Shown here: positions 8,602 to 18,164 of the stretch, in pieces
Numbering within the stretch: the first letter of the stretch is position 1
Layout: every line of letters begins with the position of its first letter
Source: Acinetobacter sp. 10FS3-1
Lineage (GTDB): Bacteria; Pseudomonadota; Gammaproteobacteria; Pseudomonadales; Moraxellaceae
Length of the DNA: 64,000 nucleotides
Reading direction: 5' to 3'
Assembly: GCF_013343215.1 (NCBI RefSeq)
Contig: NZ_CP039143.1
Coordinates: 2,902,073-2,966,072 of the forward strand
Made by a program: the position numbers and the translations under genes
The notes under the pieces: generated by a model
Seen by the model: the letters and a program-made list of their open reading frames with translations, nothing else
Databases searched by the model: none
What the model was told of the DNA's origin: nothing

Positions 8602-10509
8602 ATGAAGCCTGGCAAATCTAGATCAATACCTGCAGAAGCTACGGAATCCCGGGTTACTTCTGTTGGGCTATTGCATTCGTCCAATACCGTTGCCATACAG
8701 CAATTCATTGATGATCTGCCTCATCCCCTTTGGGTGATGAGCAAAGACCAGCAGCAGTATTTTAATACAGCCATGATCGAGTATCTGGGTATCAACCTGA
8801 ATGACAGCCACCACCTCGACTGGCATCATTTTATCCATAGCGATGATTTGCAAGCTGTTCTCGATAAGTGGCATATAGCGCTCAACCAGCAGCAGAATAT
8901 TGACATCCAATGCCGTATCCAGCAGCCTGAAGGCAATTACCGCATATGTAGGCTGAAGATAAAATACTGTCCTCAGCCTGAACATCTGCTGCAATGGTCC
9001 ATTTCCCTGACCGATCTACAGGACTATGTTGAACTTCAGCAACAGCTCGCTCAGAGCGTACCTCGCCAGCACAACATGCCGGATGGCCCGGCAGGAAAAA
9101 CCGGCCAGATCCATCATTCTGGCCATCAAATCCTGAGGATTGATCCGCTCCCGCAAAATGACCGGTGTACCCCGGCCAAGATCGGCCAGCAGACGTGGGC
9201 AGAACTGCAATTGAATAGCGTGAGTAAACGCGATGAATTAACTGGCCTATATAATCGTAATACCTTCTATCACACTTTCAAACAGGTCTTGTCTCAGGCC
9301 AAACACCAGAACAAGAAACTCGGCTTATTGCTGATTGACCTGGATTATTTCCGGCATATTAATGACACGCTGGGGCATCTGGCGGGAGATCATTTGTTGC
9401 ATATTCTGGGTCAACGTTTCCAGAATTGTTTTGCTGCCAATACACTGGTTGCCCGTCTTGGCGGTGATGAATTTGCAGTGTTGGTCCAAGATCTGAAAAG
9501 TGAGGAACAGCTGATTGCGACGGCGCAGCTGGCCTATCAGCAGCTTAAGCAGCCGGTGGGTTATCTGGGACATAGCATGCGCAGTGCGATGAGTATCGGT
9601 TGCGCCATTTATCCGCGAGATGCCTTAAGTAGTTCCAATCTATTAAAGTCTGCCGACATTGCCCTGAATGATTTAAAAAATAGTGGTCGTGGCGGGATCC
9701 GTATGTTTAATCAGGAAATGTCGACCTCTCTAAACCAAATTACCCAACAGCTGACGCTGGCCCGCAAGATTATTCATGCCGATCAGATTGTGCCTTATTA
9801 TCAGCCCAAAGTTCGGCTGTCAGATGGTGCAGTCATTGGTTTTGAAGCCTTGTTACGCTGGCAGGACCGGCACCAGCAGATCCAGCTGCCCTCGGATATT
9901 TTTGGTGCCTTTCAGGACTATGAGCTGGCTTCGCGGATTAGTGAAACCATGCAGCTTAAAGTCTTTGCAGATATGAGCCGCTGGCAGGCTCAAGGTCTAG
10001 AACTCTTGCCGATTTCAATCAATGCAGCACCAGTTGAGTTTCTGCGCGACAACTATGCCGAAAAACTGCTGGCGCGTCTGGCCAGATTTGATATTCCAAC
10101 CGATAAGGTCGAACTGGAAATTACCGAACAGAGCCTGTCAGAAAGTGGTGCCCATTATGTGGTCCGTGCCTTAAACCTGCTCAAGCAGGCCGGGATTCAT
10201 ATTTCACTGGACGATTTTGGCACCGGACATTCATCGCTCACCCGCTTGCAGGAATATCCGGTCGATTGCATCAAGATTGACCGTAACTTTGTAGAACGCA
10301 TGAACATAGATCCGTCTGCCTTGGCCATTGTCAAAGCCATTACCCAGATTGGTTCGAGCATCTCGCTGGATATTCTCGTGGAAGGCATTGAAAATACCGA
10401 ACAGCTAGATACCCTGATGGGTTGTGATTGCCAGATCGGACAGGGTTTTTATTTTTATCGTCCCATGTCCGGCGAGTCAGCCCAGCTGCTGCTACGTTCC
10501 ACTGGTTAA
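8602..10509 (+). CDS. PAS-GGDEF-EAL cyclic-di-GMP enzyme
   Basis: Predicted 635-residue cytosolic signalling protein with both synthase and phosphodiesterase domains for c-di-GMP. A PAS-like sensor spans roughly residues 35-140 and a polar linker runs to ~205. The diguanylate cyclase domain (~208-370) has DLDYFRHINDTLGH and an intact GGDEF at 287-291. No RxxD inhibitory site precedes it. The phosphodiesterase domain (~385-630) keeps EAL at 415-417, EITEQ, DDFGTG at 537-542 and KIDRNFV, so its active site looks complete. No membrane segments. Which activity dominates cannot be read from sequence. The ATG is the only sensible start near the frame opening. Confidence 0.92.
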   Translation: MKPGKSRSIPAEATESRVTSVGLLHSSNTVAIQQFIDDLPHPLWVMSKDQQQYFNTAMIEYLGINLNDSHHLDWHHFIHSDDLQAVLDKWHIALNQQQNIDIQCRIQQPEGNYRICRLKIKYCPQPEHLLQWSISLTDLQDYVELQQQLAQSVPRQHNMPDGPAGKTGQIHHSGHQILRIDPLPQNDRCTPAKIGQQTWAELQLNSVSKRDELTGLYNRNTFYHTFKQVLSQAKHQNKKLGLLLIDLDYFRHINDTLGHLAGDHLLHILGQRFQNCFAANTLVARLGGDEFAVLVQDLKSEEQLIATAQLAYQQLKQPVGYLGHSMRSAMSIGCAIYPRDALSSSNLLKSADIALNDLKNSGRGGIRMFNQEMSTSLNQITQQLTLARKIIHADQIVPYYQPKVRLSDGAVIGFEALLRWQDRHQQIQLPSDIFGAFQDYELASRISETMQLKVFADMSRWQAQGLELLPISINAAPVEFLRDNYAEKLLARLARFDIPTDKVELEITEQSLSESGAHYVVRALNLLKQAGIHISLDDFGTGHSSLTRLQEYPVDCIKIDRNFVERMNIDPSALAIVKAITQIGSSISLDILVEGIENTEQLDTLMGCDCQIGQGFYFYRPMSGESAQLLLRSTG

Positions 10510-10527
10510 AAAGCTGAACCTTGCAGT

Positions 10528-10980
10528 CTAGCGTACCCAGCGGACTATATATTCTTCAATTTCATCTTCGTGTATATCAGTCTCGCTCAGACAGCGACCC
10601 GCGGCAGATTTTCTGGCCTGCAGGATAGTTTGCCGTGAACCCGTATTCAGATAATGCCAGGACGGCAAACTCTTGCCTTCATTTACACGGCGATAGGCAC
10701 AGCTGGACGGCAGCCAGTGAATCTCTTGCAATTTTTCAGGCGTGAGCTGAATACAATCTGGCACATAGTCCAGACGGTTGGGATAATCCGAACAACGTGC
10801 CGTCTGACAGTCCAGTAGCTTGCAAGCCACCTTGGTATAGGCGACTTCTGCCGTTTCCTCATCTTCCAGCTTGATCAGGCAGCAGAGTCCGCAGCCGTCA
10901 CAGAGCGCTTCCCACTCGGCTGAGGTCAGTTCAGTCAGGGTATAATGTTTCCAGAAATGCGGACGCAGAACATCAGACAT
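10528..10980 (-). CDS. YcgN-family cysteine cluster protein (UPF0260)
   Basis: Small soluble protein of 150 residues with the family motif LCDGCGLCCLIKLEDEE near the N-terminus, which gives four closely spaced cysteines, plus later cysteines in ACKLLDCQTARCSDY and LPSSCAYR. The pattern suggests a metal or Fe-S site; the function of YcgN/YkgJ-like proteins is not settled. I use the ATG at 10980 rather than the TTG two codons earlier. It lies tail to tail with the GGDEF-EAL gene, only 18 bp apart. Confidence 0.88.
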   Translation of the reverse strand: MSDVLRPHFWKHYTLTELTSAEWEALCDGCGLCCLIKLEDEETAEVAYTKVACKLLDCQTARCSDYPNRLDYVPDCIQLTPEKLQEIHWLPSSCAYRRVNEGKSLPSWHYLNTGSRQTILQARKSAAGRCLSETDIHEDEIEEYIVRWVR

Positions 10981-11168
10981 AAGCAATAAGTATGGTAAAA
11001 GTCAGCTTATTATACCAAGTCTCAACAGACGAAATGCAGCGGGCGTCTCTTATTATCAGCACGTAAACTATTGTTAAATCATAGACAGTTCATCAACAAA
11101 ACACTAACAGTGCCAAAAATTGATTATTTCTATACTGATTTTGAGAATAAAAACACATGGAGAATATT

Positions 11169-11327
11169 ATGTTTCGCTGGGCTATTATTTTTGCTGTGAT
11201 CGCCTTAATTGCCAGTTTACTCGGTTTTGGTGGAGTAGCCGGCTTATCTAAGGATTTCGCGATTATCTTACTGGTAATTGCTGTTATTCTTGCCATTGTT
11301 GGTTTTCTTTCTCGCGGCAAGGTCTAG
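11169..11327 (+). CDS. Small DUF1328 (YtjA-like) membrane protein
   Basis: A 52-residue protein, [20 protein letters not shown]..., with two hydrophobic helices (residues ~4-27 and ~31-47) separated by AGLSKDF and ending SRGKV. It matches the UPF0391/DUF1328 family in length and pattern. A GGAG ribosome site sits 7-8 bases upstream, and a strong hairpin follows. Members are stress-associated in other bacteria, but the role is unknown. The longer minus-strand frame across it is a shadow. Confidence 0.9.
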   Translation: MFRWAIIFAVIALIASLLGFGGVAGLSKDFAIILLVIAVILAIVGFLSRGKV

Positions 11328-11357
11328 CGACTGAACAGTGCCAAGAAAAAGTAACTT

Positions 11358-11394
11358 CAAAAAAACAAGAGCCATTTGGCTCTTGTTTTTTTTA
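11358..11394. terminator. Bidirectional terminator between DUF1328 and murJ
   Basis: AAAACAAGAGCC, loop ATT, GGCTCTTGTTTT with an A run before and a T run after, so it can end transcripts from either side. Confidence 0.85.
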
Positions 11395-11408
11395 TAGGTT
11401 AAATGGAC

Positions 11409-12959
11409 TTAGGGTTTAAGATGACGGGGTCTAAAGCCCACTGCTAATAGTGCTACTGCATAGGCCAGCATCCCCACCAGACAGAGGATAAGTACTTCCA
11501 CCACCCGCATCCAGGCGGAAACATCCGCATCATACCAAGTCAATGCATAGCCCAAGGCCGCAATCATTACTGCATTGGCAAACAGAAATTGCAGGAAGAT
11601 CTTTTTCCAGTGAGCGCCAAAGCGGAAAATATTGCGTTTGTGCAGGTAGAAATAGAGCAGGCCCGCATTTACCATAGCCGAACCAGTCGAGGCCAGTGCC
11701 AGCGCCATATGTTCAGCTTCCCAGTTAATCAGCTTGAACAGGCCAATAAACACCACGTTTAAAATCGCATTGGCTGCCACAGCCATCAGGCCAATCCGGA
11801 CCGGGGTACGGGTATCCTGCTGGGCATAAAAACCAGGTGCAAAGACCTTGATCAGCATAAAGGCAATGACCCCACCACTCATACATTGCAGGGCCAGTGC
11901 GGTCATCTGGGTATCTTCAAAAGTGAACTGACCGCGTTCAAACAGGGCCTGAATAATCGGGGTCGACAGCATGAACAGCGCAATACTGGCCGGTAGACCC
12001 GCCATAACAATCACTTTGGCAGCCCAGTCCATCATTGCTTTGAATTTTTCCGGATTCTGCTCGCTATGCCGCGCCGATAAAGAAGGCAGAATAACCGTAC
12101 CTATCGCCACACCAATTAGCCCCAGCGGCAGCTCGGTCATACGCTCGGCACTGTACAGCCAGGAGACTGAACCATCCTGCATAAAGGAAGCCCAGATGGT
12201 GTTCAGCAGCAGGTTAATCTGGGTGACAGAGACTCCAAACAAGGCCGGCAGCATCAGTTTCATGATGCGCTCCACACCTTCATGTTTAAAATCAACTTTA
12301 GGCGGAATCAGCAGCTTTTTACGCCATAGTTCTGGAATCTGCAGGGCCAGCTGTAAAATACCGGCAATAATCACGGCCCAGCCCAGTGCCATAATTGGCT
12401 CGGCCATATACGGGGTAAGCCACAAGGCACCGGCAATCATGGCCACATTTAATAAAACCGGTGCAAAAGCTGGCGTGGTAAAAGAACCATAGGTATTTAA
12501 AATACTGCTGGCAAATGCCGTCAAAGACATGAATAGCAGATAGGGAATAGTCAGCCGGAACATGTCGGTGGCCAGCGCGAACTTTTCCGGATCACTATGG
12601 AAGCCCGGTGCATAAACATACATCACTGCAGGAGCAGCAATAATTGCCAGCATAGTCAAGGTGGTCATTACTGTGGCCAGACAGCCAAAGACCCGGCTAA
12701 TCAAAATCTGAACTTCAGCATGGGCCCGACCGGTTTTGTATTCGGTCAGGACCGGAATAAAGGCCTGGGAAAAAGCCCCCTCTGCAAACAGTCGCCTGAA
12801 AAAGTTCGGAATACGAAAGGCCACCACGAAGGTATCAAAATCTTTACCGGCACCAAATACATTCAGTAAAACCACATCCCGGATCAAACCCAGAACCCGT
12901 GACAACATGGTCATTGCACTGACAATCACGGTCGAACGCCAAAGCGCCATCCTATTCAC
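11409..12959 (-). CDS. murJ: Lipid II flippase MurJ (MviN)
   Basis: Inner-membrane MOP-superfamily protein of 516 residues with about 14 transmembrane helices. It flips undecaprenyl-linked peptidoglycan precursor to the periplasm. The N-terminal MALWRSTVIVSAMTMLSRVLGLIRDVV and the following FRIPNFFRRLFAEGAFSQAFIPVL are the hallmark of MurJ, and FAPGFYAQQDTRTPVRI appears near residue 390. Length is normal. The next gene on this strand, ampD, is ~50 bp upstream and also concerns cell-wall turnover. ATG start, first in frame. Confidence 0.96.
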   Translation of the reverse strand: MNRMALWRSTVIVSAMTMLSRVLGLIRDVVLLNVFGAGKDFDTFVVAFRIPNFFRRLFAEGAFSQAFIPVLTEYKTGRAHAEVQILISRVFGCLATVMTTLTMLAIIAAPAVMYVYAPGFHSDPEKFALATDMFRLTIPYLLFMSLTAFASSILNTYGSFTTPAFAPVLLNVAMIAGALWLTPYMAEPIMALGWAVIIAGILQLALQIPELWRKKLLIPPKVDFKHEGVERIMKLMLPALFGVSVTQINLLLNTIWASFMQDGSVSWLYSAERMTELPLGLIGVAIGTVILPSLSARHSEQNPEKFKAMMDWAAKVIVMAGLPASIALFMLSTPIIQALFERGQFTFEDTQMTALALQCMSGGVIAFMLIKVFAPGFYAQQDTRTPVRIGLMAVAANAILNVVFIGLFKLINWEAEHMALALASTGSAMVNAGLLYFYLHKRNIFRFGAHWKKIFLQFLFANAVMIAALGYALTWYDADVSAWMRVVEVLILCLVGMLAYAVALLAVGFRPRHLKP

Positions 12960-13011
12960 CTAATCTTAATTTGTGGCTATTGTAATCAAACTCGGGAAAG
13001 AAGTTTATGAC

Positions 13012-13608
13012 TTAATCCCCTGACTCTGCAGCGTTGATTGCTGTTTTATAATACTGGAGCTGACTGCGGAACCCAGCCCAGTCAAAATACGGTCCCGGAT
13101 CGGTCTTACGGCCTGGGGCTATATCTGAATGCCCGGCAATATGCTGCTGGATTTTAGGATAATGGGCTTGCAGACACGCCGTAACCTGCACCAGAGCAGC
13201 ATACTGTACCGCTTCAAACGGCAGGTCATCGCTGCCTTCCAGCTCAATTCCGATTGAATAATCATTGCATTCTTTTTTGGCCAGATAAGTCGAGCGCCCG
13301 GCATGCCAAGCCCGATCCTTAAAATTGACAAATTGCAGTACTTCACCGGAACGTAAAATCAGCAGATGGGCCGAAACCTGCATCCCTTCAATGGTTTGAA
13401 AATACGGATGCACAGAGCAATCCAGTTGATTCTGGAAAAACTGTTCAATATAAGTACCGCCAAATTGCGACGGCGGCAGGCTGATATTGTGAATCACCAC
13501 CAGCTGAATCTCGGTCTGCTCGGGGCGTCGGTTAAAATTCGGAGAAGCCAGCTGACGTGCGCCCAGCAATTGCCCATCCTTGATGTGAAACTCAGCCGCC
13601 TGTTGCAT
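13012..13608 (-). CDS. ampD: 1,6-anhydro-N-acetylmuramyl-L-alanine amidase AmpD
   Basis: Cytosolic zinc amidase of 198 residues that cuts the peptide from anhydroMurNAc-peptides imported during wall recycling. The zinc ligands expected for the family are H40 (VVIHNISLPP), H160 (AGHSDIAPGR) and D170, with K168 nearby in GRKTDPGP. RAWHAGRS is present at 99-106. In species with an inducible AmpC, AmpD loss raises beta-lactamase. nadC is divergent on the right and murJ follows on the left. Confidence 0.95.
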   Translation of the reverse strand: MQQAAEFHIKDGQLLGARQLASPNFNRRPEQTEIQLVVIHNISLPPSQFGGTYIEQFFQNQLDCSVHPYFQTIEGMQVSAHLLILRSGEVLQFVNFKDRAWHAGRSTYLAKKECNDYSIGIELEGSDDLPFEAVQYAALVQVTACLQAHYPKIQQHIAGHSDIAPGRKTDPGPYFDWAGFRSQLQYYKTAINAAESGD

Positions 13609-13789
13609 AATCCTGTCCTGTTACAAAATAAAACCTGCAATACCAGGATTGCAGCCCGCCTAATGCTAAAACTTTCAAAGGCAAATCTCAATTCATCCTC
13701 ATGGCGGGGAGGAAAAATCGCTTATTTTTATGTAACAGTGTTAAGATAATGCGCAATTTTTCACGGCTAAAAAAGATACGGAAATACTC

Positions 13790-14635
13790 ATGAGCATATC
13801 TCAGGCTTTGCTAGAACAGTCGATTCAGATCAATATCCAACAGGCCTTATCGGAAGATATCGGAGACGGCGACATTACGGCCCTGCTCACTCCTGAAGAT
13901 GAACAGGCCACTGCCACCATCATTAGCCGTGAAGATATGGTACTGGCTGGTCAGCCGTGGGTGAATGCCCTGATTCATGCCTATGACCCAAAGGTTGAAG
14001 TGACCTGGCTGAAAAATGACGGTGAACGGGTAGAGGCCAATGAAGTCTTTTTAAAGTTGGCCGGTTCGGCACGCAGCCTGCTGACCGTGGAACGTCCTGC
14101 CCTTAACTTCATCCAAACGCTTTCTGCTGTGGCGACCAAAACCGCTTTATATGTCAAGGAACTTAAGGGTTTAAATACCAAATTGCTGGACACCCGTAAA
14201 ACCTTGCCCGGCTTACGGATTGCTCAAAAATATGCCGTTACCATTGGTGGTGGGCAGAACCATCGTCTGGGTTTGTTTGATGCCTTTCTGATTAAAGAAA
14301 ACCACATTATAGCAGCAGGCGGCATTGTTCAGGCCATTGCCAAAGCCCACAAGATTGCCCCAGGTAAATTGGTAGAAGTCGAAGTGGAAACCTGGGATGA
14401 ACTCAATCAAGCCTTGGAAGCCAAAGCGGATATTGTGATGCTGGATAACTTTAGCCAGCAGCAGATGATTGAGGCGGTGCAACATGCCGCAGGTCGTTGT
14501 AAGTTGGAAGCTTCAGGCAATATTACTATTGAAAATTTACGTGAAGTGGCCAGTACCGGCGTGGATTATATTTCTATGGGCGTTTTAACCAAAGATGTGA
14601 AAGCCATTGATTTATCCATGCGCTTTAATGCCTAA
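13790..14635 (+). CDS. nadC: Nicotinate-nucleotide diphosphorylase (quinolinate PRTase)
   Basis: Converts quinolinate and PRPP to nicotinate mononucleotide in NAD synthesis. The 281-residue type II phosphoribosyltransferase has EDIGDGDITALL at the N-terminus, LLTVERPALNFIQTLSAVATKT, LLDTRKTLPGLR around residue 135-145, GGGQNHRLGLFDAFLIKENH and the C-terminal EASGNITIENLR. It is divergent from ampD, as in many pseudomonads and enterobacteria where ampD and nadC are neighbours. Complete. Confidence 0.97.
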   Translation: MSISQALLEQSIQINIQQALSEDIGDGDITALLTPEDEQATATIISREDMVLAGQPWVNALIHAYDPKVEVTWLKNDGERVEANEVFLKLAGSARSLLTVERPALNFIQTLSAVATKTALYVKELKGLNTKLLDTRKTLPGLRIAQKYAVTIGGGQNHRLGLFDAFLIKENHIIAAGGIVQAIAKAHKIAPGKLVEVEVETWDELNQALEAKADIVMLDNFSQQQMIEAVQHAAGRCKLEASGNITIENLREVASTGVDYISMGVLTKDVKAIDLSMRFNA

Positions 14636-14649
14636 TTCATAATACAACA

Positions 14650-14674
14650 AAAGGGGCCTAGGCCCCTTTTATTG
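14650..14674 (+). terminator. Terminator after nadC
   Basis: AAAAGGGGCC, TA, GGCCCCTTTT with a T-rich tail about 15 bp past the nadC stop. It is usable in both directions. Confidence 0.85.
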
Positions 14675-14733
14675 TTCTTAAACTTCTATTGTCGATATAA
14701 GCGTATCCATAAGATGGCACGATACTGAATGTT

Positions 14734-16947
14734 TTAAATGGCACTTCCCATAAATGGATCAGAATAGCTGTCTTTGCCAATCTCCAGACGGCCAGCAAAA
14801 CGACGCTGGAACTGCTCATCCCCCACGATGCTGACACTAAAGTCATACCAGCCATATACAGCCGACATATCTAAAATCAATTCGTTCTCAGTCGCGGTAG
14901 TAGGGATTTTCCAGGTTTGTCCATCCAGATAAGCATTGGCTTTGACCAGCAGATCTACCGCCTGCTGACCATCATGTCGTACTTTAAGATAAATTTTCGG
15001 GTCACATTCCTCGACACAGATCCGAATCTCAGGCAGGGAATTTTTTTGTGCAGGCTGCTTGAGATCCCCCACGAAGGCCCGATGGAAACCATTTGGCCCC
15101 AAGACCCATAAGTCATATGCTCCATCGACCAGCGCCCAGTCATCATCCAGCTGCTTGCCTGCTTCGACCATATAACGTCGTGGAATCGCGTTTAAATCCA
15201 GTTTGTTATAGACATGGAATACTGCCGCTTGCTGTCCGGTGTTGGAAAATAGCAGTTTCACTTTATTTTCACTGGCCAGGACTTTGGCACTGCTGTGTAA
15301 AATATAAGGCAATGCCCGAGAATAGCGGATACCCAGCTCCTGCTGAGGGAAGTTTTGTGTAGATGGCACCGGAACTTGCGGCAATTTTTGCTGTATTGCC
15401 CGAATCGCATCTGCTTCCGCCTTGGTCTTTTGCCCAGCCAATTTCGGCAAAATATCCATATTCGGGGTTTTAAAGTTAAATGCAGAGGTCAAATCTCCAC
15501 ACACCGCACGGCGGTAAGGACTGATATTGGGTTCTTCTACCCCAAAACGCTCTTCAAGAAAACGAATAATCGAAGTATGGTCAAAAACTTGGGAATTTAC
15601 CCATCCTCCTCGACTCCATGGAGATATGACATACAAGGGCACACGAACCCCAGGTCCATAGACGCCATGCCAAAAGTTTTTATTTTCACCATCTACATAT
15701 TGCAGCAGCGGCTGACGGGTTGAACCTTCAATGCGTGGATGGTTGAAGTATTCAGAAGAAATCAGATCATCATCTAGGGTAGTTTTACCATGGACTTTAA
15801 TAATTTCCCCGTGCTCATTAATTTCACGTGAAGGCGCAGAAGGCGAAGGCATATGGTCAAAAAAACCATCATTTTCGTCAAAATTGACCAACAGTACGGT
15901 TTGACTCCAGATCTCAGGATTTTCAGTCAAAGCATTCAGCAATTCCTGAATATACCATGCCCCTTGTACTGGGCTGGAAGGCCCCGGATGTTCACTATAT
16001 GCAGCCGGTGCCACGACCCAACTTACCTGAGGTAGTTTTCCATCCACAATATCCTGCTTCAATTGTCCCAGTAACCCTCCATCATGGGGCATGGTATTGG
16101 CAATGCCTTTATATAACGGCTCCTTGGCATCAATGGCTTCATCATAGGCAGGACAGACAGGGTCAGAGTGGCTGACGGGCTTGCCCGACTGCTCATTGGC
16201 GCGGCGGTATTGTTTAAATCCGGCCAGCGGGTTGTCTGTAAAGTTGTCCGGCATATTTTGATAGACTTTCCAGCTCACTCCGGCTTCTTGCAGGCGTTCA
16301 GGATAGGTTGTCCAGTCATAACCCTGTGCAGATGAACCTATCCCATCAAATTCATTGACTACACTGGCGACCCCTGCCCCGGTAGGCCCATTGGTTCCTG
16401 TCCAGATAAACTTACGGTTTGGATTGGTTCCCGCATGCATGGCACAGTGATAAGCATCACACAGAGTAAAAGCATCCGCCAAAGCAAACTGGTATTCCAC
16501 CTCTACCTTTTTATAGTAGCCCATTGACTGGGTCTGTTTATGTTCTACCCAGTTGCCCATCCGGCCTGTATCCCATGCCGCTTGACCATCTACCCAAGAG
16601 TGTGGTGTGCCTGAAACCCGCTGTGCATTTCCCAGACTGCTATCCAGATGATAAGGCAATACTTTATTTTTTTTCTTGTCATACTGTTCCCAGACTTTAC
16701 GACCATCCGCCAGTGGAATCGTAAAACGGTCGCCAAATCCCCGGACGCCTTTTAAGGTACCAAAGTAGTTGTCAAATGAGCGGTTTTCCTGGGTCAAAAT
16801 GATCACATGTTTCACATCTTGAATGGTTCCGGTTTCAACTTTGGCATCTACCGCCAACGCTTTTTGAATACTTAAAGGAAAACTGGATAAGGTAGTTGCC
16901 CCTAATAATGTTTTTGCTGAATGAGTTATAAAGTCACGACGGTTCAT
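14734..16947 (-). CDS. plc: Tat-exported phosphocholine-preferring phospholipase C
   Basis: Secreted phosphoesterase of 737 residues that hydrolyses phosphatidylcholine/sphingomyelin head groups. It begins MNRRDFITHSAKTLLGATTL, a twin-arginine signal with RRDFI, cleaved near ALA. The catalytic domain has ILTQENRSFDNYFGTLKGVRGF, the family motif, and ends around residue 500. Two smaller beta-sandwich domains (DUF756 type) form the C-terminus. I place the start at 16947 instead of 13 codons upstream because GAGGAAA lies 6-8 bases before this ATG and the Tat motif then falls at residues 3-7. A 43-residue lipoprotein gene lies 26 bp upstream and is probably co-transcribed. Confidence 0.93.
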   Translation of the reverse strand: MNRRDFITHSAKTLLGATTLSSFPLSIQKALAVDAKVETGTIQDVKHVIILTQENRSFDNYFGTLKGVRGFGDRFTIPLADGRKVWEQYDKKKNKVLPYHLDSSLGNAQRVSGTPHSWVDGQAAWDTGRMGNWVEHKQTQSMGYYKKVEVEYQFALADAFTLCDAYHCAMHAGTNPNRKFIWTGTNGPTGAGVASVVNEFDGIGSSAQGYDWTTYPERLQEAGVSWKVYQNMPDNFTDNPLAGFKQYRRANEQSGKPVSHSDPVCPAYDEAIDAKEPLYKGIANTMPHDGGLLGQLKQDIVDGKLPQVSWVVAPAAYSEHPGPSSPVQGAWYIQELLNALTENPEIWSQTVLLVNFDENDGFFDHMPSPSAPSREINEHGEIIKVHGKTTLDDDLISSEYFNHPRIEGSTRQPLLQYVDGENKNFWHGVYGPGVRVPLYVISPWSRGGWVNSQVFDHTSIIRFLEERFGVEEPNISPYRRAVCGDLTSAFNFKTPNMDILPKLAGQKTKAEADAIRAIQQKLPQVPVPSTQNFPQQELGIRYSRALPYILHSSAKVLASENKVKLLFSNTGQQAAVFHVYNKLDLNAIPRRYMVEAGKQLDDDWALVDGAYDLWVLGPNGFHRAFVGDLKQPAQKNSLPEIRICVEECDPKIYLKVRHDGQQAVDLLVKANAYLDGQTWKIPTTATENELILDMSAVYGWYDFSVSIVGDEQFQRRFAGRLEIGKDSYSDPFMGSAI

Positions 16948-16973
16948 TTTCACTTTCCTCTGATTTATTTTAA

Positions 16974-17105
16974 TTAAGGCGCGCAATGCACTTTGCAGCT
17001 TGGTTGCGGTGATGGAGGAGAGTTGCTCTGACTGTCTTCATCATTATTACAGGCACTGAGCAGGAAGCCCAAACCCAGCAAAAAAGTGAGAGAAAGTAAA
17101 CGCAT
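16974..17105 (-). CDS. Tiny lipoprotein encoded upstream of phospholipase C
   Basis: A 43-residue frame starting MRLLSLTFLLGLGFLLSACN. The hydrophobic stretch ends in the lipobox LSAC, so the cysteine at residue 19 should be lipidated. The mature peptide would be about 25 residues, acidic then proline/serine-rich, with two more cysteines (SCKVHC) close to the end. GGAA lies upstream of the ATG. The stop is 26 bp before the phospholipase start on the same strand, which points to an operon. I do not know a named family for it. It is unrelated in size to the Pseudomonas PlcR chaperone. Confidence 0.7.
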   Translation of the reverse strand: MRLLSLTFLLGLGFLLSACNNDEDSQSNSPPSPQPSCKVHCAP

Positions 17106-17191
17106 GGAAAATTCCTTATATTTTATGCGCCCCCAGAGATAAACAATAATTGTGACCCCAAGATGATACTTTGCTTACAGAACCATGACAG

Positions 17192-17226
17192 ATAAAAAAA
17201 GCACACCCGAAGATGTGCTTTTTATT
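17192..17226. terminator. Terminator between rph and the plc unit
   Basis: AAAAAGCACA, an 8-base loop and TGTGCTTTTTATT. For rph on the minus strand it lies just past the stop codon with a T run. Confidence 0.75.
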
Positions 17227-17242
17227 GAATAAAATAAATAAC

Positions 17243-17959
17243 TTACCAGCCCAGTGCTTCCTGCTGTTTCTTGACCAGTTCCTGGATGCCTTTTTCGGCC
17301 ATTTCCAGCATGGCATTGGATTGTGCACGGGTAAACGGTTTATCTTCCGCAGTTCCCTGAATCTCAATAAACTCACCAGCCTGAGTCATTACCACGTTTA
17401 AATCGGTCTGGCAGTTAGAATCTTCTTCATAGCACAGGTCGAGCAGGACTTCATCTTTATAGATGCCCACTGAAATGGCAGCCACCAAACCTTTGAGCGG
17501 ATCTTGCTTGATTTTTTTATTTTCCAGCAAAACATTCATGGCATCCACCAAGGCGACCGCAGCACCGGTAATTGCAGCTGTACGTGTACCGCCATCCGCC
17601 TGAATCACATCACAGTCCAGAGTAATGGTATTTTCACCCAGCTTTTTCAGGTCAACCATAGAGCGTAAGCTGCGTCCGATTAAACGCTGGATTTCCTGAG
17701 TACGGCCGCTTTGCTTGCCACGCGCTGCTTCACGGTCACTACGGGTATGGGTCGAACGCGGCAACATGCCATATTCAGCAGTGACCCAGCCTTGTCCCTT
17801 GCCTTTCAGGAAACGAGGTACTGAATTATCAATACTGGCCGTACACAGCACCTTGGTATGACCAAATTCAACCAATACGGAGCCTTCCGCATAACGTGTA
17901 TAGTTACGGGTAATTTTTACTTCACGTAATTGATCTAATGCTCGCTGGTCGATACGCAT
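17243..17959 (-). CDS. rph: Ribonuclease PH
   Basis: Phosphorolytic 3'-5' exoribonuclease of 238 residues that trims tRNA 3' ends. The sequence holds the family stretches [38 protein letters not shown] (phosphate and RNA contacts), [29 protein letters not shown] and CYEEDS. Length and ends are normal; E. coli K-12 has a frameshift here that this gene lacks. A divergent FabR-like regulator lies ~200 bp to the right. Confidence 0.97.
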   Translation of the reverse strand: MRIDQRALDQLREVKITRNYTRYAEGSVLVEFGHTKVLCTASIDNSVPRFLKGKGQGWVTAEYGMLPRSTHTRSDREAARGKQSGRTQEIQRLIGRSLRSMVDLKKLGENTITLDCDVIQADGGTRTAAITGAAVALVDAMNVLLENKKIKQDPLKGLVAAISVGIYKDEVLLDLCYEEDSNCQTDLNVVMTQAGEFIEIQGTAEDKPFTRAQSNAMLEMAEKGIQELVKKQQEALGW

Positions 17960-18130
17960 AATAAGTCCTGCTGTTGGCTAAAAATAATGGTGGTCAAGTA
18001 TAACAGAAGCCTTCTCCCAAGATCAGGACAGCAAAGTAATCATTTACAAAATCAAATTATTAGCAGTATTTCAGCCTGAATCGGCTCTGATTGGGCAGAT
18101 GCGGATAACCCTATGATTGAATTTTATTTT

Positions 18131-18139
18131 TGCTACACT
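18131..18139 (+). promoter_or_regulatory. Extended -10 promoter for the FabR-like gene
   Basis: TGC followed by TACACT (18134-18139) is an extended -10. Transcription would start near 18146, downstream of the first in-frame start at 18117, which supports choosing the ATG at 18165. Confidence 0.45.
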
Positions 18140-18164
18140 GCACGATCCGCCCAGGAAGTTTTCT

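Noticed and set aside
15829..15842. TTTCACGTGAA inside the phospholipase gene as a second parS
   Set aside because: Only the central 11 bases match; the outer bases differ and it is in coding sequence far from the other site.
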